A stretch of DNA of 64,000 bases from assembly GCA_902604855.1 (NCBI GenBank), contig CACLAF010000001.1:1-64000 (forward strand). The letters run 5' to 3'. Origin of the DNA: an uncultured SAR86 cluster bacterium (GTDB lineage Bacteria > Pseudomonadota > Gammaproteobacteria > Magnimaribacterales > Magnimaribacteraceae). The notes beneath the pieces were generated by a model, which saw only the letters and a program-made list of their open reading frames with translations, did not search any database and was not told the DNA's origin. This document shows positions 9,500-18,114 of this stretch, piece by piece. Numbering within the stretch: position 1 is the first letter of the stretch; every line of letters starts with the position of its first letter. The translations under genes were made by a program, and so were the position numbers.

Positions 9500-9529
9500 T
9501 ATTTATCATGTCTCCTAATTAAAACTATC

Positions 9530-10288
9530 TTAAATTTTTTCCAGAAAATTCTGACGGATTTTATCCATCTGATTCTTGGTGATTCCTATCTTTTTGAGAT
9601 ACTCCACAACGCTTCCCCACTTTGACTCCATACCATCTAAAAAATCTTTCATAGCATTATTAGGGACTCCGGCTACGTTGATCATTTTTTTTCTATCGTA
9701 TCCATCGGGATAACCAACAGTGCTCTCAATAAAGTCTGCCTGTCTTTCAGTATCAAGGTTAGTTAGTAAATAATCTTCCTCTATCACATCTCGACTAACA
9801 CCTAGAATAGAAAGTAAGAAGGCAGTTGAAACACCTGTTCGGTCTTTACCGGCTGTACAATGTAAAACAACAGGCAGATTAGACTCATCGGCTAAAATTC
9901 CAAATAACCTAAGCCAAGAAGTAGGACCGAATTCTAAGTAACCTAAGTATCTCTTTCCTGAGATACCCGTATCGCCAACTAGTCTGCTTAATTGGTCACT
10001 CCCGCCTTTAGGTATGACCGCGATGTTTATATATTTAGCACCCATAGCCTCTAAAGGACCTCTACCTTGGTCCAAAACCTCATCGGGTTTTCTTAAATCA
10101 ATTTGAGTTGAGATCTTTAGATCGGAGAGCTTAGATAAATCCTTGTCTGACATCCTATCTTGTCTGCCAGCACGAAAGTAAAGACCTTTTTTTACTTTCT
10201 TGCCATCGTTATTTAAGTAACCACCTATATCTCTGAAGTTAAAGCAACCTTCAAAAGGATAGTGTCTTTCTATGTAGTCGTTAATCAT
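9530..10288 (-). CDS. Tyrosine/serine protein phosphatase (Y_phosphatase3 type)
   Basis: A 252-residue cysteine-based phosphatase. The N-terminal FNFRDIGGY motif and P-loop HCTAGKDRTG (Cys at about 144) define the bacterial dual-specificity group that dephosphorylates phosphotyrosine, phosphoserine or phosphoinositides. Its general-acid aspartate is probably in the SNLPVVLHC-upstream loop but I cannot place it firmly. It is one of a row of minus-strand genes and lies 30 bp from the methyltransferase gene, so co-transcription is likely. Confidence 0.85.
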   Translation of the reverse strand: MINDYIERHYPFEGCFNFRDIGGYLNNDGKKVKKGLYFRAGRQDRMSDKDLSKLSDLKISTQIDLRKPDEVLDQGRGPLEAMGAKYINIAVIPKGGSDQLSRLVGDTGISGKRYLGYLEFGPTSWLRLFGILADESNLPVVLHCTAGKDRTGVSTAFLLSILGVSRDVIEEDYLLTNLDTERQADFIESTVGYPDGYDRKKMINVAGVPNNAMKDFLDGMESKWGSVVEYLKKIGITKNQMDKIRQNFLEKI

Positions 10289-10315
10289 ATTAAAACTGGT
10301 TTAAATAAATTTAAA

Positions 10316-11677
10316 CTAATGTATTCGGGCTCCCTGTTTAAGCAATATTTGCTGGACTTTTTTAATATCAACTTCCGAGATATCGGAGTGTGTCTGAATT
10401 GAAACTGCCGCTGCAACGCCTGCACCTTGGCCATTAACTGCACAGCACATCATATTACGCACTGCAGCATGAGAGCCTTTATCTCCTCCTACAGATCTAC
10501 CCGTAACCAGTAAATTTTCGACGCCCTTTGGCAGCATAGAACGAAATGGTAATTGGAAGTATCGCCCAGTGGTAGGCAAGACAAGTACGCCATAACCATC
10601 AATAAATTCTGGAAAAATTCCTATACTGTCCTCAAATTCAGCCTCGTTATGAACATCCTCAGCAGTCATGTTGTATGCAGCATCAATTTTTCTTGTATCC
10701 CTAATACCTAGAGTCATACCGAAATTTCTCAATTTAGCCTCCTCACAACCTGGGTTATATTTTTTCAGTGCTTCTATGGCAAACATTGCCTGCCTGCGAC
10801 CCTCCATCTCCCCTTTTGTAAGGTGATCCGGATTAGTTGCATCAAGACCTGCTAAATGGATTATATTCAAATAACTTAGGTCGCCCTGCTCACTTATAGC
10901 ACCCCATGTTCCGGTAATGGTAGTTAGGTTTTTAGGGATTAGTCCAGATTCGATTGCTTGTTCAAATGGTTTTTTTAGATAGGGAGAAAATAATTCATCC
11001 TCTTTACCGGATGTCTTCATTCCCCACCCTGGGCCAAACCAATCACTATAAGTATGCGGATCAGACTTTACATCTTCAATAAAACGAGTTTTATCAACAC
11101 CATTCATTGAAAACATGACTGATGCGGCCATCATTTCTTCAACTGGTGTTTTGCGAACAATGGCTCCGGCCCTATGGGCAATATCAGCATCACCAGTTGC
11201 ATCTATCACTCGTTTTGCCAAGATTGCTTCTCGACCAGCTTTACTCTCAACAATAACACCTTTAATGACTGCATTCTCAACTATAGTTGCCACCATTGTT
11301 CTATGTAACATGGGTGTAACACCTGCTTCCTCAACTAAAACATCTGCGACGAATTTAAATGCTTCACCGTCTATTGCGTGACTATTTGATTGAGGCTCAG
11401 GATTGGAAGCACCCATAGATTTAGCACGTTCTTCAAACTCTATTCCAATACCTTCACTATCAACGGTTTTTTCATGACGGTACCAGGCAAAACCTTCGAC
11501 ACCCACCTGAGTGAGATTACCTCCAAAGCAACCATAACGTTCAAGCAAGGTAGTTTCTGCTCCTGCTCTTGCTGAAGCGATAGCAGCTGCTAAACCTCCG
11601 GGACCGCTACCAACAACTAATACTTCTGTTCGATGAATAATTGGTGTTTCTCTTGCTAATTCATTAATAGTTTCCAT
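10316..11677 (-). CDS. FAD-dependent oxidoreductase (FAD_oxidored family)
   Basis: A 453-residue flavoprotein. The N-terminal dinucleotide fold shows VLVVGSGPGGLAAAIASARAG and LERYGCFGGN; RVIDATGDADIAHRAGA and a C-terminal GRSVGGDKGSHAAVRNMMCC complete the family pattern. Substrates are unknown; relatives act on C-C or C-N bonds of small molecules. The cysteine in YGCFGG and a paired Cys near the C-terminus are conserved in many members. It forms a minus-strand row with the phosphatase. Confidence 0.83.
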   Translation of the reverse strand: METINELARETPIIHRTEVLVVGSGPGGLAAAIASARAGAETTLLERYGCFGGNLTQVGVEGFAWYRHEKTVDSEGIGIEFEERAKSMGASNPEPQSNSHAIDGEAFKFVADVLVEEAGVTPMLHRTMVATIVENAVIKGVIVESKAGREAILAKRVIDATGDADIAHRAGAIVRKTPVEEMMAASVMFSMNGVDKTRFIEDVKSDPHTYSDWFGPGWGMKTSGKEDELFSPYLKKPFEQAIESGLIPKNLTTITGTWGAISEQGDLSYLNIIHLAGLDATNPDHLTKGEMEGRRQAMFAIEALKKYNPGCEEAKLRNFGMTLGIRDTRKIDAAYNMTAEDVHNEAEFEDSIGIFPEFIDGYGVLVLPTTGRYFQLPFRSMLPKGVENLLVTGRSVGGDKGSHAAVRNMMCCAVNGQGAGVAAAVSIQTHSDISEVDIKKVQQILLKQGARIH

Positions 11678-11736
11678 AAATTCCCTTCTTTATAATTGAA
11701 GTATATCCTCCTTACACTTCGTCTTCATCTCTAATA

Positions 11737-12747
11737 TCAAGATTGAACTTTGCAATCTTTACCGCCTAACATCTTAATGAATAAATCCCACTGACTTTCA
11801 TCTAAGTCGCGGCCCGTCCACCAAGTTGCGTGTTCATTTCTATCTCTTAGATCATCAATTACTAGTCCCCACATTGGCTCAATTTGATTTGGTAGCATTG
11901 AGTAGCGAACATCTGTTACAAGACTTTTTTCTTGATCAAAGCCTAAATAGTCTTGAGAAAACCATCTGAACCTTTCAATATCTAGAGCCTGCTGACTCTC
12001 TTTATCAAGATCAGGTAGATGTTCCTGATAGTCGAAAATCTTGATACTCTCACCCAAACACACAGTAGACGTTTGAACTGTTCTAATTGCATCAACATAA
12101 AAAGTCTTTTCGTGTTCATAAATAGATTTCCACAAAATTAAATTTCCAAAAGAGGGCTTAAGTGTAAGGCGCTCAGGATTATGCCCTCTTGACTCGGCAA
12201 GATCATTCGCCGTCGACAATGCTCTTTCATATTGAATAAAGCCCATGGAGAGATAAAAAATAATCCATCCAATTGAAAAAAAGCTATAAATTTTTCTTTT
12301 GGTTTTTATTGCAGCTCCAATAAGGATTAAAACAGGAATCGTAAAGATAGGATCAACTATAGATATATTATTCCAAGTCACTCTCTCATTTGAGAAAGGC
12401 CAAAAAAGTAAAGTTCCATAGGAAGTGCATGCATCAAGTAATCCGTGGGTCGCATAACCCAAGAAACTTGCTATATAGATAGTCTTAAAATTCATGGATT
12501 TTTTAAATAAAGGGAAAATAATTGCTGCAACAATTAAAGATCCAAAGGGGATAAAAAAAAGTGAGTGAGAGAACTGCCTATGGTATTCAAGAAACAGAAT
12601 TGGGTCAGTTGATGATTGAATCAAGACATCTAAATCAGGAGCTAATCCAGCAAGAAAACCAATAACGCTAATCCTTAGTATATTTTTCTTATCCGCAGAT
12701 GACTGTGAGAAAGCGGCACCTACTGTTCCTTGAGTTAGTGGATCCAT
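11737..12747 (-). CDS. Membrane-bound metal-dependent hydrolase (YdjM-like)
   Basis: A 336-residue protein beginning MDPLTQGTVGAAF, with GLAPDLDVL and FHRQFSHS-like residues (EYHRQFSHSLFF near residue 55). These are the characteristic His/Asp positions of the LexA-binding, inner-membrane hydrolase family. About five transmembrane segments occupy residues 20-165; the rest is a soluble C-terminal domain. The family's substrate is not established; E. coli YdjM is SOS-regulated. No LexA box was identified here. Confidence 0.8.
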   Translation of the reverse strand: MDPLTQGTVGAAFSQSSADKKNILRISVIGFLAGLAPDLDVLIQSSTDPILFLEYHRQFSHSLFFIPFGSLIVAAIIFPLFKKSMNFKTIYIASFLGYATHGLLDACTSYGTLLFWPFSNERVTWNNISIVDPIFTIPVLILIGAAIKTKRKIYSFFSIGWIIFYLSMGFIQYERALSTANDLAESRGHNPERLTLKPSFGNLILWKSIYEHEKTFYVDAIRTVQTSTVCLGESIKIFDYQEHLPDLDKESQQALDIERFRWFSQDYLGFDQEKSLVTDVRYSMLPNQIEPMWGLVIDDLRDRNEHATWWTGRDLDESQWDLFIKMLGGKDCKVQS

Positions 12748-12813
12748 TTTTTTTAGCTAGAGATAGATTTTATTTAAAATTATATATATGCGAAGTTATA
12801 AAACCCTTTAGAG

Positions 12814-13197
12814 TTATATAACTTTCTCAAATAGCTTTTCACGTAATTCTTTCACACCTTCATTTTTTGTAAAACAACTAAAAGAAATACTATTGATGAT
12901 TTCTGTAAGATCATGCTCTGTCTCCCCAATGACACAAGGAAAAGCATAATTTTTTTCTAAAAAACTTCCTGGGATTTCATTTCGATGTAAGACTTCTACT
13001 TTGTATTCTTTTTTTAGTTCTTTTATAAATTCTAACCATTCAGATCTCACAAAGATCTTGCTATGAGAAATATCGCAAAGTTCACAAGTAGTCCTTTTTT
13101 TTAAAAGATTCTTATTGATCCAATATTTGATTTCATTCAATAATCCACCATCAGCATTGTAGATAAAATAAATTGTCTTAAATTTTTTTATTGTCAT
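12814..13197 (-). CDS. Conserved hypothetical protein
   Basis: A 127-residue soluble, lysine-rich protein. It begins with a beta-strand-like FKTIYFIYNADGGLLNE and contains a CELC pair near residue 38 followed by a SKIFVRSEWLEFIKEL helix. The layout recalls a widespread small uncharacterised family with a YNADGG motif. No catalytic motif is clear. The gene diverges from the crotonase starting at 13298. Confidence 0.6.
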   Translation of the reverse strand: MTIKKFKTIYFIYNADGGLLNEIKYWINKNLLKKRTTCELCDISHSKIFVRSEWLEFIKELKKEYKVEVLHRNEIPGSFLEKNYAFPCVIGETEHDLTEIINSISFSCFTKNEGVKELREKLFEKVI

Positions 13198-13297
13198 AAG
13201 GTTATTGATATTAAAGTATCTGACAAAAGTTTGTCTTTAGTTTCAGTCATTTTTTTATGTATAGTGTTTTGATCTTTAAACTTTGCAGGGAAATATT

Positions 13298-14020
13298 GTG
13301 ATAAAACTAGAAAAAAAAGAGTCTATTTATTTTTTAACAATGGATGCTGGGGAGAATCGTTGGAATACGACATTCGTAAGAGAAATTGCTAAAGCTTTGG
13401 ATGCAATTGAAGATGACGAAGGTCCAGGAGCATTAATTACATCTGCCACTGATTCAAAGTTTTTTTCAAATGGTCTAGATCTAGAGTGGATGCAAGCTCC
13501 CGAAGATCATCCAGATGGAGGTGATAGAGAAGTATTCGGTGAAGAATTCATGTATTTAATGGGAAGGTTTATCACATTACCAATTCCAACTGTATGTGCT
13601 CTCAATGGACATACTTTCGGTGCAGGCTTTATGTTTGCCCTTTCTCATGACTTCAGGATTATGAGAGAAGATAGAGGATTTATATGTGCGAATGAAATGC
13701 AGCTAGGTCTACCAATCCCAAGACCAGAATTAGCCTTGTTTAAACATAAAATTCCTGCAAATGCTTTTTTTGAGACTGTCCAATTATCTAAACGCTGGAC
13801 TGGAACTGATGCTCTTAAAGCTGGTATTGTTCAAGGTGTAAGTTCAGTTGCAGAGCTTCCTGAAGCAGCTCAAAGAAAAGCCGAAGAATTAGCGCCCCTT
13901 GCGAATAATAGAAAAAACTTTGGGCATCAGAAGGAAATGTTATACGGCGAAAATGCGGCCATTAATCTCACTCATGGTCCAGCTTATATGCTTAAGAATT
14001 CAACAGATTTTGAGGTATAA
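13298..14020 (+). CDS. Enoyl-CoA isomerase-like crotonase
   Basis: A crotonase of about 240 residues resembling delta3,delta2-enoyl-CoA isomerases of the plant ECI type. It has FFSNGLDLEWM, NGHTFGAGFMFALSHDFRIM and ANEMQLGLPIP. The first catalytic glutamate of hydratases is absent while the second is kept, as expected for isomerases that move a double bond from position 3 to 2 in unsaturated acyl-CoA. GTG at 13298 is chosen because AGGGA sits 6 bases upstream; a TTG at 13283 is in frame but lies inside the ribosome-binding region. A strong bidirectional terminator follows immediately. Confidence 0.85.
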   Translation: MIKLEKKESIYFLTMDAGENRWNTTFVREIAKALDAIEDDEGPGALITSATDSKFFSNGLDLEWMQAPEDHPDGGDREVFGEEFMYLMGRFITLPIPTVCALNGHTFGAGFMFALSHDFRIMREDRGFICANEMQLGLPIPRPELALFKHKIPANAFFETVQLSKRWTGTDALKAGIVQGVSSVAELPEAAQRKAEELAPLANNRKNFGHQKEMLYGENAAINLTHGPAYMLKNSTDFEV

Positions 14021-14050
14021 GAACAAAAGCGGCCCGGGCCGCTTTTGTTC
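14021..14050. terminator. Perfect 30-bp palindrome, bidirectional terminator
   Basis: GAACAAAAGCGGCCC is followed directly by its exact reverse complement. The G/C-rich centre flanked by A- and T-tracts gives an intrinsic terminator on either strand. It starts on the base after the stop codon of the plus-strand crotonase and ends 11 bases from the stop codon of the convergent minus-strand gene, so it serves both. Confidence 0.88.
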
Positions 14051-14061
14051 TTACGAAGGAC

Positions 14062-14484
14062 TTACTCTATTTTAAATACTTCTGATACCGCCTCACCTGC
14101 AATTAAGTCAATTGTTCCACTTAGGAAATTTATACCATCAGTTACACTATCGACTGACTTAATGTTTATTTTCGTGCCATCCATAGTCCAAACACCCATT
14201 AAATCACCTCTTGATAGAACACCATCTGGGCTAATTCCTCTCCCATAACCGATCCATGTTCCTGAATTTGGAATATTCGGATTAGATGTCAAAGTATATG
14301 AAAGATAGACTTTTCCGTATTGACCAACATCTGTATCTGGACTGGATAAATTTATGGTACTTTCTAATTTACCAACAGTAATTGAATCAATATTCCATTT
14401 TCCAGTGAAACTATCACCGGTAACTTCAAATGAGTGTGCAGAAACTGCAAACATTAAAGTTAAAGCAAAAATATATTTCTTCAT
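14062..14484 (-). CDS. Secreted hypothetical protein
   Basis: A 140-residue protein with a clear signal peptide (MKKYIFALTLMFAVSAHSF, cleavage probably near residue 18). The mature part is beta-rich with repeated SG and GT turns and no cysteines, suggesting a small periplasmic beta-sandwich or lipocalin-like protein. I do not recognise the family. It diverges from the MAPEG gene across a 127-bp A/T-rich gap. Confidence 0.6.
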   Translation of the reverse strand: MKKYIFALTLMFAVSAHSFEVTGDSFTGKWNIDSITVGKLESTINLSSPDTDVGQYGKVYLSYTLTSNPNIPNSGTWIGYGRGISPDGVLSRGDLMGVWTMDGTKINIKSVDSVTDGINFLSGTIDLIAGEAVSEVFKIE

Positions 14485-14611
14485 TTTTTCTCCTTAATAT
14501 TATGAATATAAATTTATTGTAACTTTATTTTATTACCACTCACTAAATGTGGCTCAATAAATAAATTTAAATTTATAATTAATATACAATTATTTAGAAA
14601 ATGGAGAGGTT

Positions 14612-15013
14612 ATGAATCAAACAGCACTTTTAACACCAGTATTTATATTGATACTATGGACCTTTGCTATCACCGCAATTATGGCCTATGGCAGAGTAAA
14701 ATTTACAAAAGACCCGCAGGATGCGGCGCACACAAAAGATTTAAAAGGATTGATGCCTGCTTGGGTTGAGAGAACTTCAGATAACTATAATCATCTTTTT
14801 GAACAGCCCGTGGCTTTTTATGTTGTTACTTTATCAATTGCACTAATCAATAATATTGAACCTTTGATGGTTCAATTAGCATGGGCATTCGTCATAGTAA
14901 GAATAGTACATTCACTTGTTCAGCTTACTATAAATATTGTCTTACTGAGATTTGCTATTTTTGCAATTGGTTGGTTAATTATTGCCTATATGGCATTTTC
15001 CCAACTCCTGTAA
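14612..15013 (+). CDS. MAPEG-family membrane protein
   Basis: A 133-residue protein with four hydrophobic segments. The motif DNYNHLFEQPVAFY near residue 68 is the MAPEG signature (membrane-associated proteins in eicosanoid and glutathione metabolism). Bacterial members may have glutathione transferase or peroxidase activity in the inner membrane, but most are untested. GGAGAGG lies just upstream of the ATG. It is followed 15 bp downstream by a second membrane-protein gene on the same strand. Confidence 0.82.
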   Translation: MNQTALLTPVFILILWTFAITAIMAYGRVKFTKDPQDAAHTKDLKGLMPAWVERTSDNYNHLFEQPVAFYVVTLSIALINNIEPLMVQLAWAFVIVRIVHSLVQLTINIVLLRFAIFAIGWLIIAYMAFSQLL

Positions 15014-15028
15014 TTTGTTCCACTCTAG

Positions 15029-15931
15029 ATGGAAATTTGGAGTTATTTTAGACCTTTTAACTTTCGAGGATATGAATGTCTAGTCAAGGTGACTTTAACA
15101 TTCAGGAAAGTCTCTTCAAGCTTATATGTAAATGAAAGCCTCATGGATGAACAGTCAATGAGTTATATGGAAGGAACTACTACTTTCATACATTCTCTAA
15201 AAGCATTGGATAAATCAGAAGCTCATGTTGAGTCTGGCTATTTTAACTGGTGGAATACTGGTATCGCTGTAATTGAAGACGGGCAGATGGTATATGAAAG
15301 TCACCCTGGTGAGGATGTTCGCTATGGCGAAAAATTAGTTAAAAAAATTTACGGGGAAAATTCAGATATAAAAAACCAAAAGGATAAATGGAGAGAAAAT
15401 AAGTATTCTGTTTATGCAGATCTAGGATTAGGAGCTTTATTTTTTACAGTTGGGAAAATCACAGGAGATTTAGTTTTTGCAACAATGGTGGGTGTAGTTG
15501 CAGGTTTGAGCCTTATTCTATTGCAACGGTTTGTTAAGGTTGACCTTTTGGGCGGCTTTGCTGTTTTTGGCACAATCATGTTACTCATATCAGGTATTTT
15601 CTCTCTTATTTTACAAGACGAATACTGGGTGCAAATGAAAGGAACCTTGCTTGGGCTAATGATATCATTAGTATTTTTTCTTGATGGAATGTTCAGGCAA
15701 GGAACTTACTTCGGTGCTAGGTTCGAGCGTTATATACCCGGAGGAGCGCTCCATCAAAATAGGCTTGCCATAGGGATGAGTTTCACAGGTGTTTTTGGAG
15801 CTTTGAGTAACTATTTCGTAGCAGAAAATTTCTCGGATGACTTTTGGCTGACCTACACCACCTTTCTAGATTTTCCTATATTCATAGTATTATTTTTATT
15901 GGTTCTCAGATGGTCGCGTAAGAAAAGTTAG
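15029..15931 (+). CDS. Membrane protein with YciB/IspA-like C-terminal domain
   Basis: A 300-residue protein. Residues 1-125 are soluble, and residues 130-295 hold about five transmembrane helices. The membrane half resembles intracellular septation protein A (YciB): a long hydrophobic series, then QMKGTLLGLMISLVFFLDGMF and a basic FGARFERY segment. The N-terminal domain is unfamiliar and makes the protein longer than YciB of about 180 residues. It could be a fusion or a divergent relative. The start codon is weakly supported by its ribosome-binding site. Confidence 0.6.
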   Translation: MEIWSYFRPFNFRGYECLVKVTLTFRKVSSSLYVNESLMDEQSMSYMEGTTTFIHSLKALDKSEAHVESGYFNWWNTGIAVIEDGQMVYESHPGEDVRYGEKLVKKIYGENSDIKNQKDKWRENKYSVYADLGLGALFFTVGKITGDLVFATMVGVVAGLSLILLQRFVKVDLLGGFAVFGTIMLLISGIFSLILQDEYWVQMKGTLLGLMISLVFFLDGMFRQGTYFGARFERYIPGGALHQNRLAIGMSFTGVFGALSNYFVAENFSDDFWLTYTTFLDFPIFIVLFLLVLRWSRKKS

Positions 15932-15969
15932 TAATTTTAAGATTCCTTGTTACTGTTAAAATATACACT

Positions 15970-16764
15970 TCATGAACCTTTAAACTCTGGATCTCGCTTT
16001 TCAATAAAGGATTGCATACCTTCTTTGGCATCACCAGTGGCTAAGGTAACTCTTCTCATATTGTCAATTTCTTCAAAAGCAGCTGCCTCTCCCAATTCTA
16101 AATAAACTTGAGAAGCTCTTTTTATCTCCTGAAGTGCTATAGGAGCACACCGCCCTATCTCCCTTGCAATCTCTTTAGCTCTTTCTATTTGTGATCCTGC
16201 AGATACTACCTCTTGCACAAACCCTAACTCCTTAGCCCGAGTTGCATCGAATTCATCAGCTCTGAGAAGGTGGTACATTGCATTTCCCCAACCTGCTCTT
16301 TGAATGTATCGAACGTGCGCTCCTCCGAAAACTGCCAAGCCTCTTTTGGGTTCTAGTTGGCAAAAACGACAATCATCTGCGGCGATGACAATATCTGCAG
16401 CTAATAATATTTCAATACCAATGGTGTAAGTTATGCCCTGCACAGCTGCTATGATAGGTTTAGTACATCGGCGTTTTAAGGCAAAGGCATCAGGTCGATT
16501 TTCTGAAAGTGAAGAATCTCGGGCAGAATCAGAATTCGGGCCAAAAAAACGAGGTAGGTCTAGTCCAGCCGTAGTGTGATCTCCTGCAAAACAAAGAACA
16601 CCAACCCGAAGTTGCGAGTCCTCTTCAAGTAGTTCCAGAGCTACAGTAATTCCTTCAAACATTTCAGGAGTAAAGCCATTCATCTTGTCTTGCCGGTCAA
16701 CTTCGATAATCAAAGTGCTACCTTCTGTTTCTGTTCTCACTGTGCCATTTGAATTTTGATTCAT
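15970..16764 (-). CDS. Enoyl-CoA hydratase/isomerase family protein
   Basis: A 264-residue crotonase. It shows GDHTTAGLDLPRFF, VQGITYTIGIEILLAADIVIA and QLEPKRGLAVFGGAHVRYIQ, and ends in the common KEGMQSFIEKRDPEFKG tail. A glutamate is kept after the oxyanion-hole Gly-Ile and another occurs in QLEP, so activity as a hydratase or isomerase is plausible. The acyl-CoA substrate is not inferable. It is on the minus strand, convergent with the YciB-like gene. Confidence 0.85.
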   Translation of the reverse strand: MNQNSNGTVRTETEGSTLIIEVDRQDKMNGFTPEMFEGITVALELLEEDSQLRVGVLCFAGDHTTAGLDLPRFFGPNSDSARDSSLSENRPDAFALKRRCTKPIIAAVQGITYTIGIEILLAADIVIAADDCRFCQLEPKRGLAVFGGAHVRYIQRAGWGNAMYHLLRADEFDATRAKELGFVQEVVSAGSQIERAKEIAREIGRCAPIALQEIKRASQVYLELGEAAAFEEIDNMRRVTLATGDAKEGMQSFIEKRDPEFKGS

Positions 16765-16783
16765 GTGTTTACCTCGACGTTAA

Positions 16784-17521
16784 TCATTCTGAAAATTCTT
16801 TTTCTGCTAATACAATATTGTTGTGATAGAAATTGTCATTTTTTGGCAGAATGAATTTTAAAATCAAACCTAAGATATTAATTGGTGAAACAACCAATGG
16901 AGTAAGTATAATTCTGATGTAATTATTTTTCGGCAACACATTCTGATAAAGATAAACTGACAACATCTGCATTACTGTTTCAATATAGCCTGTCGATTTC
17001 TTTAGCTTGATAAGCTTAAAGCCATGTTTAGTCAACATATGCTCAATTGCAAATGAAGTATATCGCGCAAAATCATAAGGCTGCTCATGTTCATCCCAGA
17101 CAAAAGGACAAGTAAAAGCAAACTTTCCTCCAGGTTTCAGTACTCTGTTTGTTTCGGATAAGAGCTCGTCAATATTGAATACATGCTCAAATACCTCGGA
17201 ACTAAACACATGGTCAAAATCTTCGTTAGAGTATGGAATTACCTTGCCATCGTAAAATTTATCGACTTTGCTTGAAGCATGATTATGCCCACTTACTTCG
17301 ATGTCTATTCCACAATATTCTTCAACCTTAAATAATTCCTCATACGGCTTGCTACCACATCCAATGTCTAGAAGCTTTCCATTCTGTAAAAATGGAGAAA
17401 TTTCACGCAAACCGTCAATTAATCCTCGACGAATAATAAAGGATGGATTTATCCAGATTCCGATCAGATAAGAAGGATAAAATGCCTCACGACGCCAAAT
17501 AGTTCTCAAAAACTCTATCAT
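16784..17521 (-). CDS. Class I SAM-dependent methyltransferase
   Basis: A methyltransferase of about 245 residues with KLLDIGCGSKPYEELF (SAM-binding motif I), YCGIDIEVSG, FDHVFSSEVFEHV and ETNRVLKPGGKFAFTCPF, the Methyltransf_11 pattern. The C-terminal third contains a hydrophobic region, suggesting membrane association, as in enzymes acting on lipids or glycans. ATG at 17521 is preferred; the GGGA that serves as its ribosome-binding site lies inside the guaA-end repeat at 17526-17543. That position suggests the gene was brought next to guaA by the event that made the repeat. Confidence 0.8.
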   Translation of the reverse strand: MIEFLRTIWRREAFYPSYLIGIWINPSFIIRRGLIDGLREISPFLQNGKLLDIGCGSKPYEELFKVEEYCGIDIEVSGHNHASSKVDKFYDGKVIPYSNEDFDHVFSSEVFEHVFNIDELLSETNRVLKPGGKFAFTCPFVWDEHEQPYDFARYTSFAIEHMLTKHGFKLIKLKKSTGYIETVMQMLSVYLYQNVLPKNNYIRIILTPLVVSPINILGLILKFILPKNDNFYHNNIVLAEKEFSE

Positions 17522-17525
17522 CCTT

Positions 17526-17543
17526 TTATTCCCACTCAATAGT
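17526..17543 (-). repeat. Duplicate of the guaA 3' end (putative attachment-site copy)
   Basis: Read on the minus strand this is ACTATTGAGTGGGAATAA, encoding Thr-Ile-Glu-Trp-Glu-stop. It equals the last 18 bases of guaA (18097-18114) at 17 of 18 positions, with 14 bases identical in a row. No guaA coding sequence precedes it. The 3' end of guaA is a recognised integration hotspot for genomic islands, so this is read as the second att copy. Confidence 0.7.
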
Positions 17544-17593
17544 TACACTTTTACAAAGCCTTATGTAGCAAGGGTTTGCGAGGGGCAAAACTG

Positions 17594-17615
17594 AGTTTAC
17601 AAGTAGTTTACAAGT
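17594..17615. repeat. Tandem 11-bp direct repeat beside the att-like copy
   Basis: AGTTTACAAGT occurs twice head-to-tail without a spacer, and a related TTTACAAAG lies at about 17550. Short tandem direct repeats next to an attachment core resemble the arm-type binding sites of tyrosine recombinases. No integrase gene is present, so this is circumstantial. Confidence 0.5.
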
Positions 17616-17623
17616 TTCGTTCT

Positions 17624-18097
17624 TCATTTCTGCTTTTGTAACTCCCTAAAATTGAGATTTACTAGTTTCCGCCATCGCATTTGTCTATAGGAGTAAAAAA
17701 TGAATGCGTAGATATAGATTGGTAATGTGAAAAGACCAGCATCGATAGAAACCTCATCTGTATATCGAGTTCCGCCTCCCTCCGATTCTAAAAAAATTAG
17801 ATGATCCCAAGTTTTTGCTATAGAACCACTTCCATTATCTCTGAGAACCCAATGATCGGATTTTTGTGGAAATTCTATACCTACAATTTGTTTTCCGATG
17901 GGTAAAAAATGAAATGCGAACATTTTTACAGAGAACTTCCCCTCAACCCATTTTGACGGAAAGAAATTTGGTTCGATAGGATGGAATTTCATTAAACCAG
18001 CCACCACATAATTGAGTAGCGCTGGCGTCATTAAATAACTCTTAACCGTCTCTAAATCTGCTGCTAAATAGGTGCTGATTTTTAGCGTACGCATCAT
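17624..18097 (-). CDS. SRPBCC (START-like) domain protein
   Basis: A protein of about 157 residues with the helix-grip fold pattern of the SRPBCC superfamily: MRTLKISTYLAADLETVKSYL at the start, WVEGKFSVKMFAF, GTRYTDEVSIDAG and a long C-terminal amphipathic helix ending in lysines. It probably binds a hydrophobic ligand; function unknown. Its ATG at 18097 overlaps the guaA stop codon (TAATG) and uses GGGAG from the guaA end as ribosome-binding site. It is the only gene between the two copies of the guaA-end repeat. Confidence 0.7.
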   Translation of the reverse strand: MMRTLKISTYLAADLETVKSYLMTPALLNYVVAGLMKFHPIEPNFFPSKWVEGKFSVKMFAFHFLPIGKQIVGIEFPQKSDHWVLRDNGSGSIAKTWDHLIFLESEGGGTRYTDEVSIDAGLFTLPIYIYAFIFYSYRQMRWRKLVNLNFRELQKQK

Positions 18098-18114
18098 TAC
18101 TCCCACTCAATAGT
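18097..18114 (-). repeat. guaA 3' terminal 18 bp (putative attachment-site copy)
   Basis: This is the authentic guaA end, coding Thr-Ile-Glu-Trp-Glu-stop. Its near-identical partner is at 17526-17543, leaving 553 bp between them. Confidence 0.7.

Noticed and set aside
9481-9516. Ten-codon frame from ATG at 9509 as a regulatory upstream peptide
   Set aside because: Spacing from AGGAGA is only about 1-2 bases and no further sign of translation exists.
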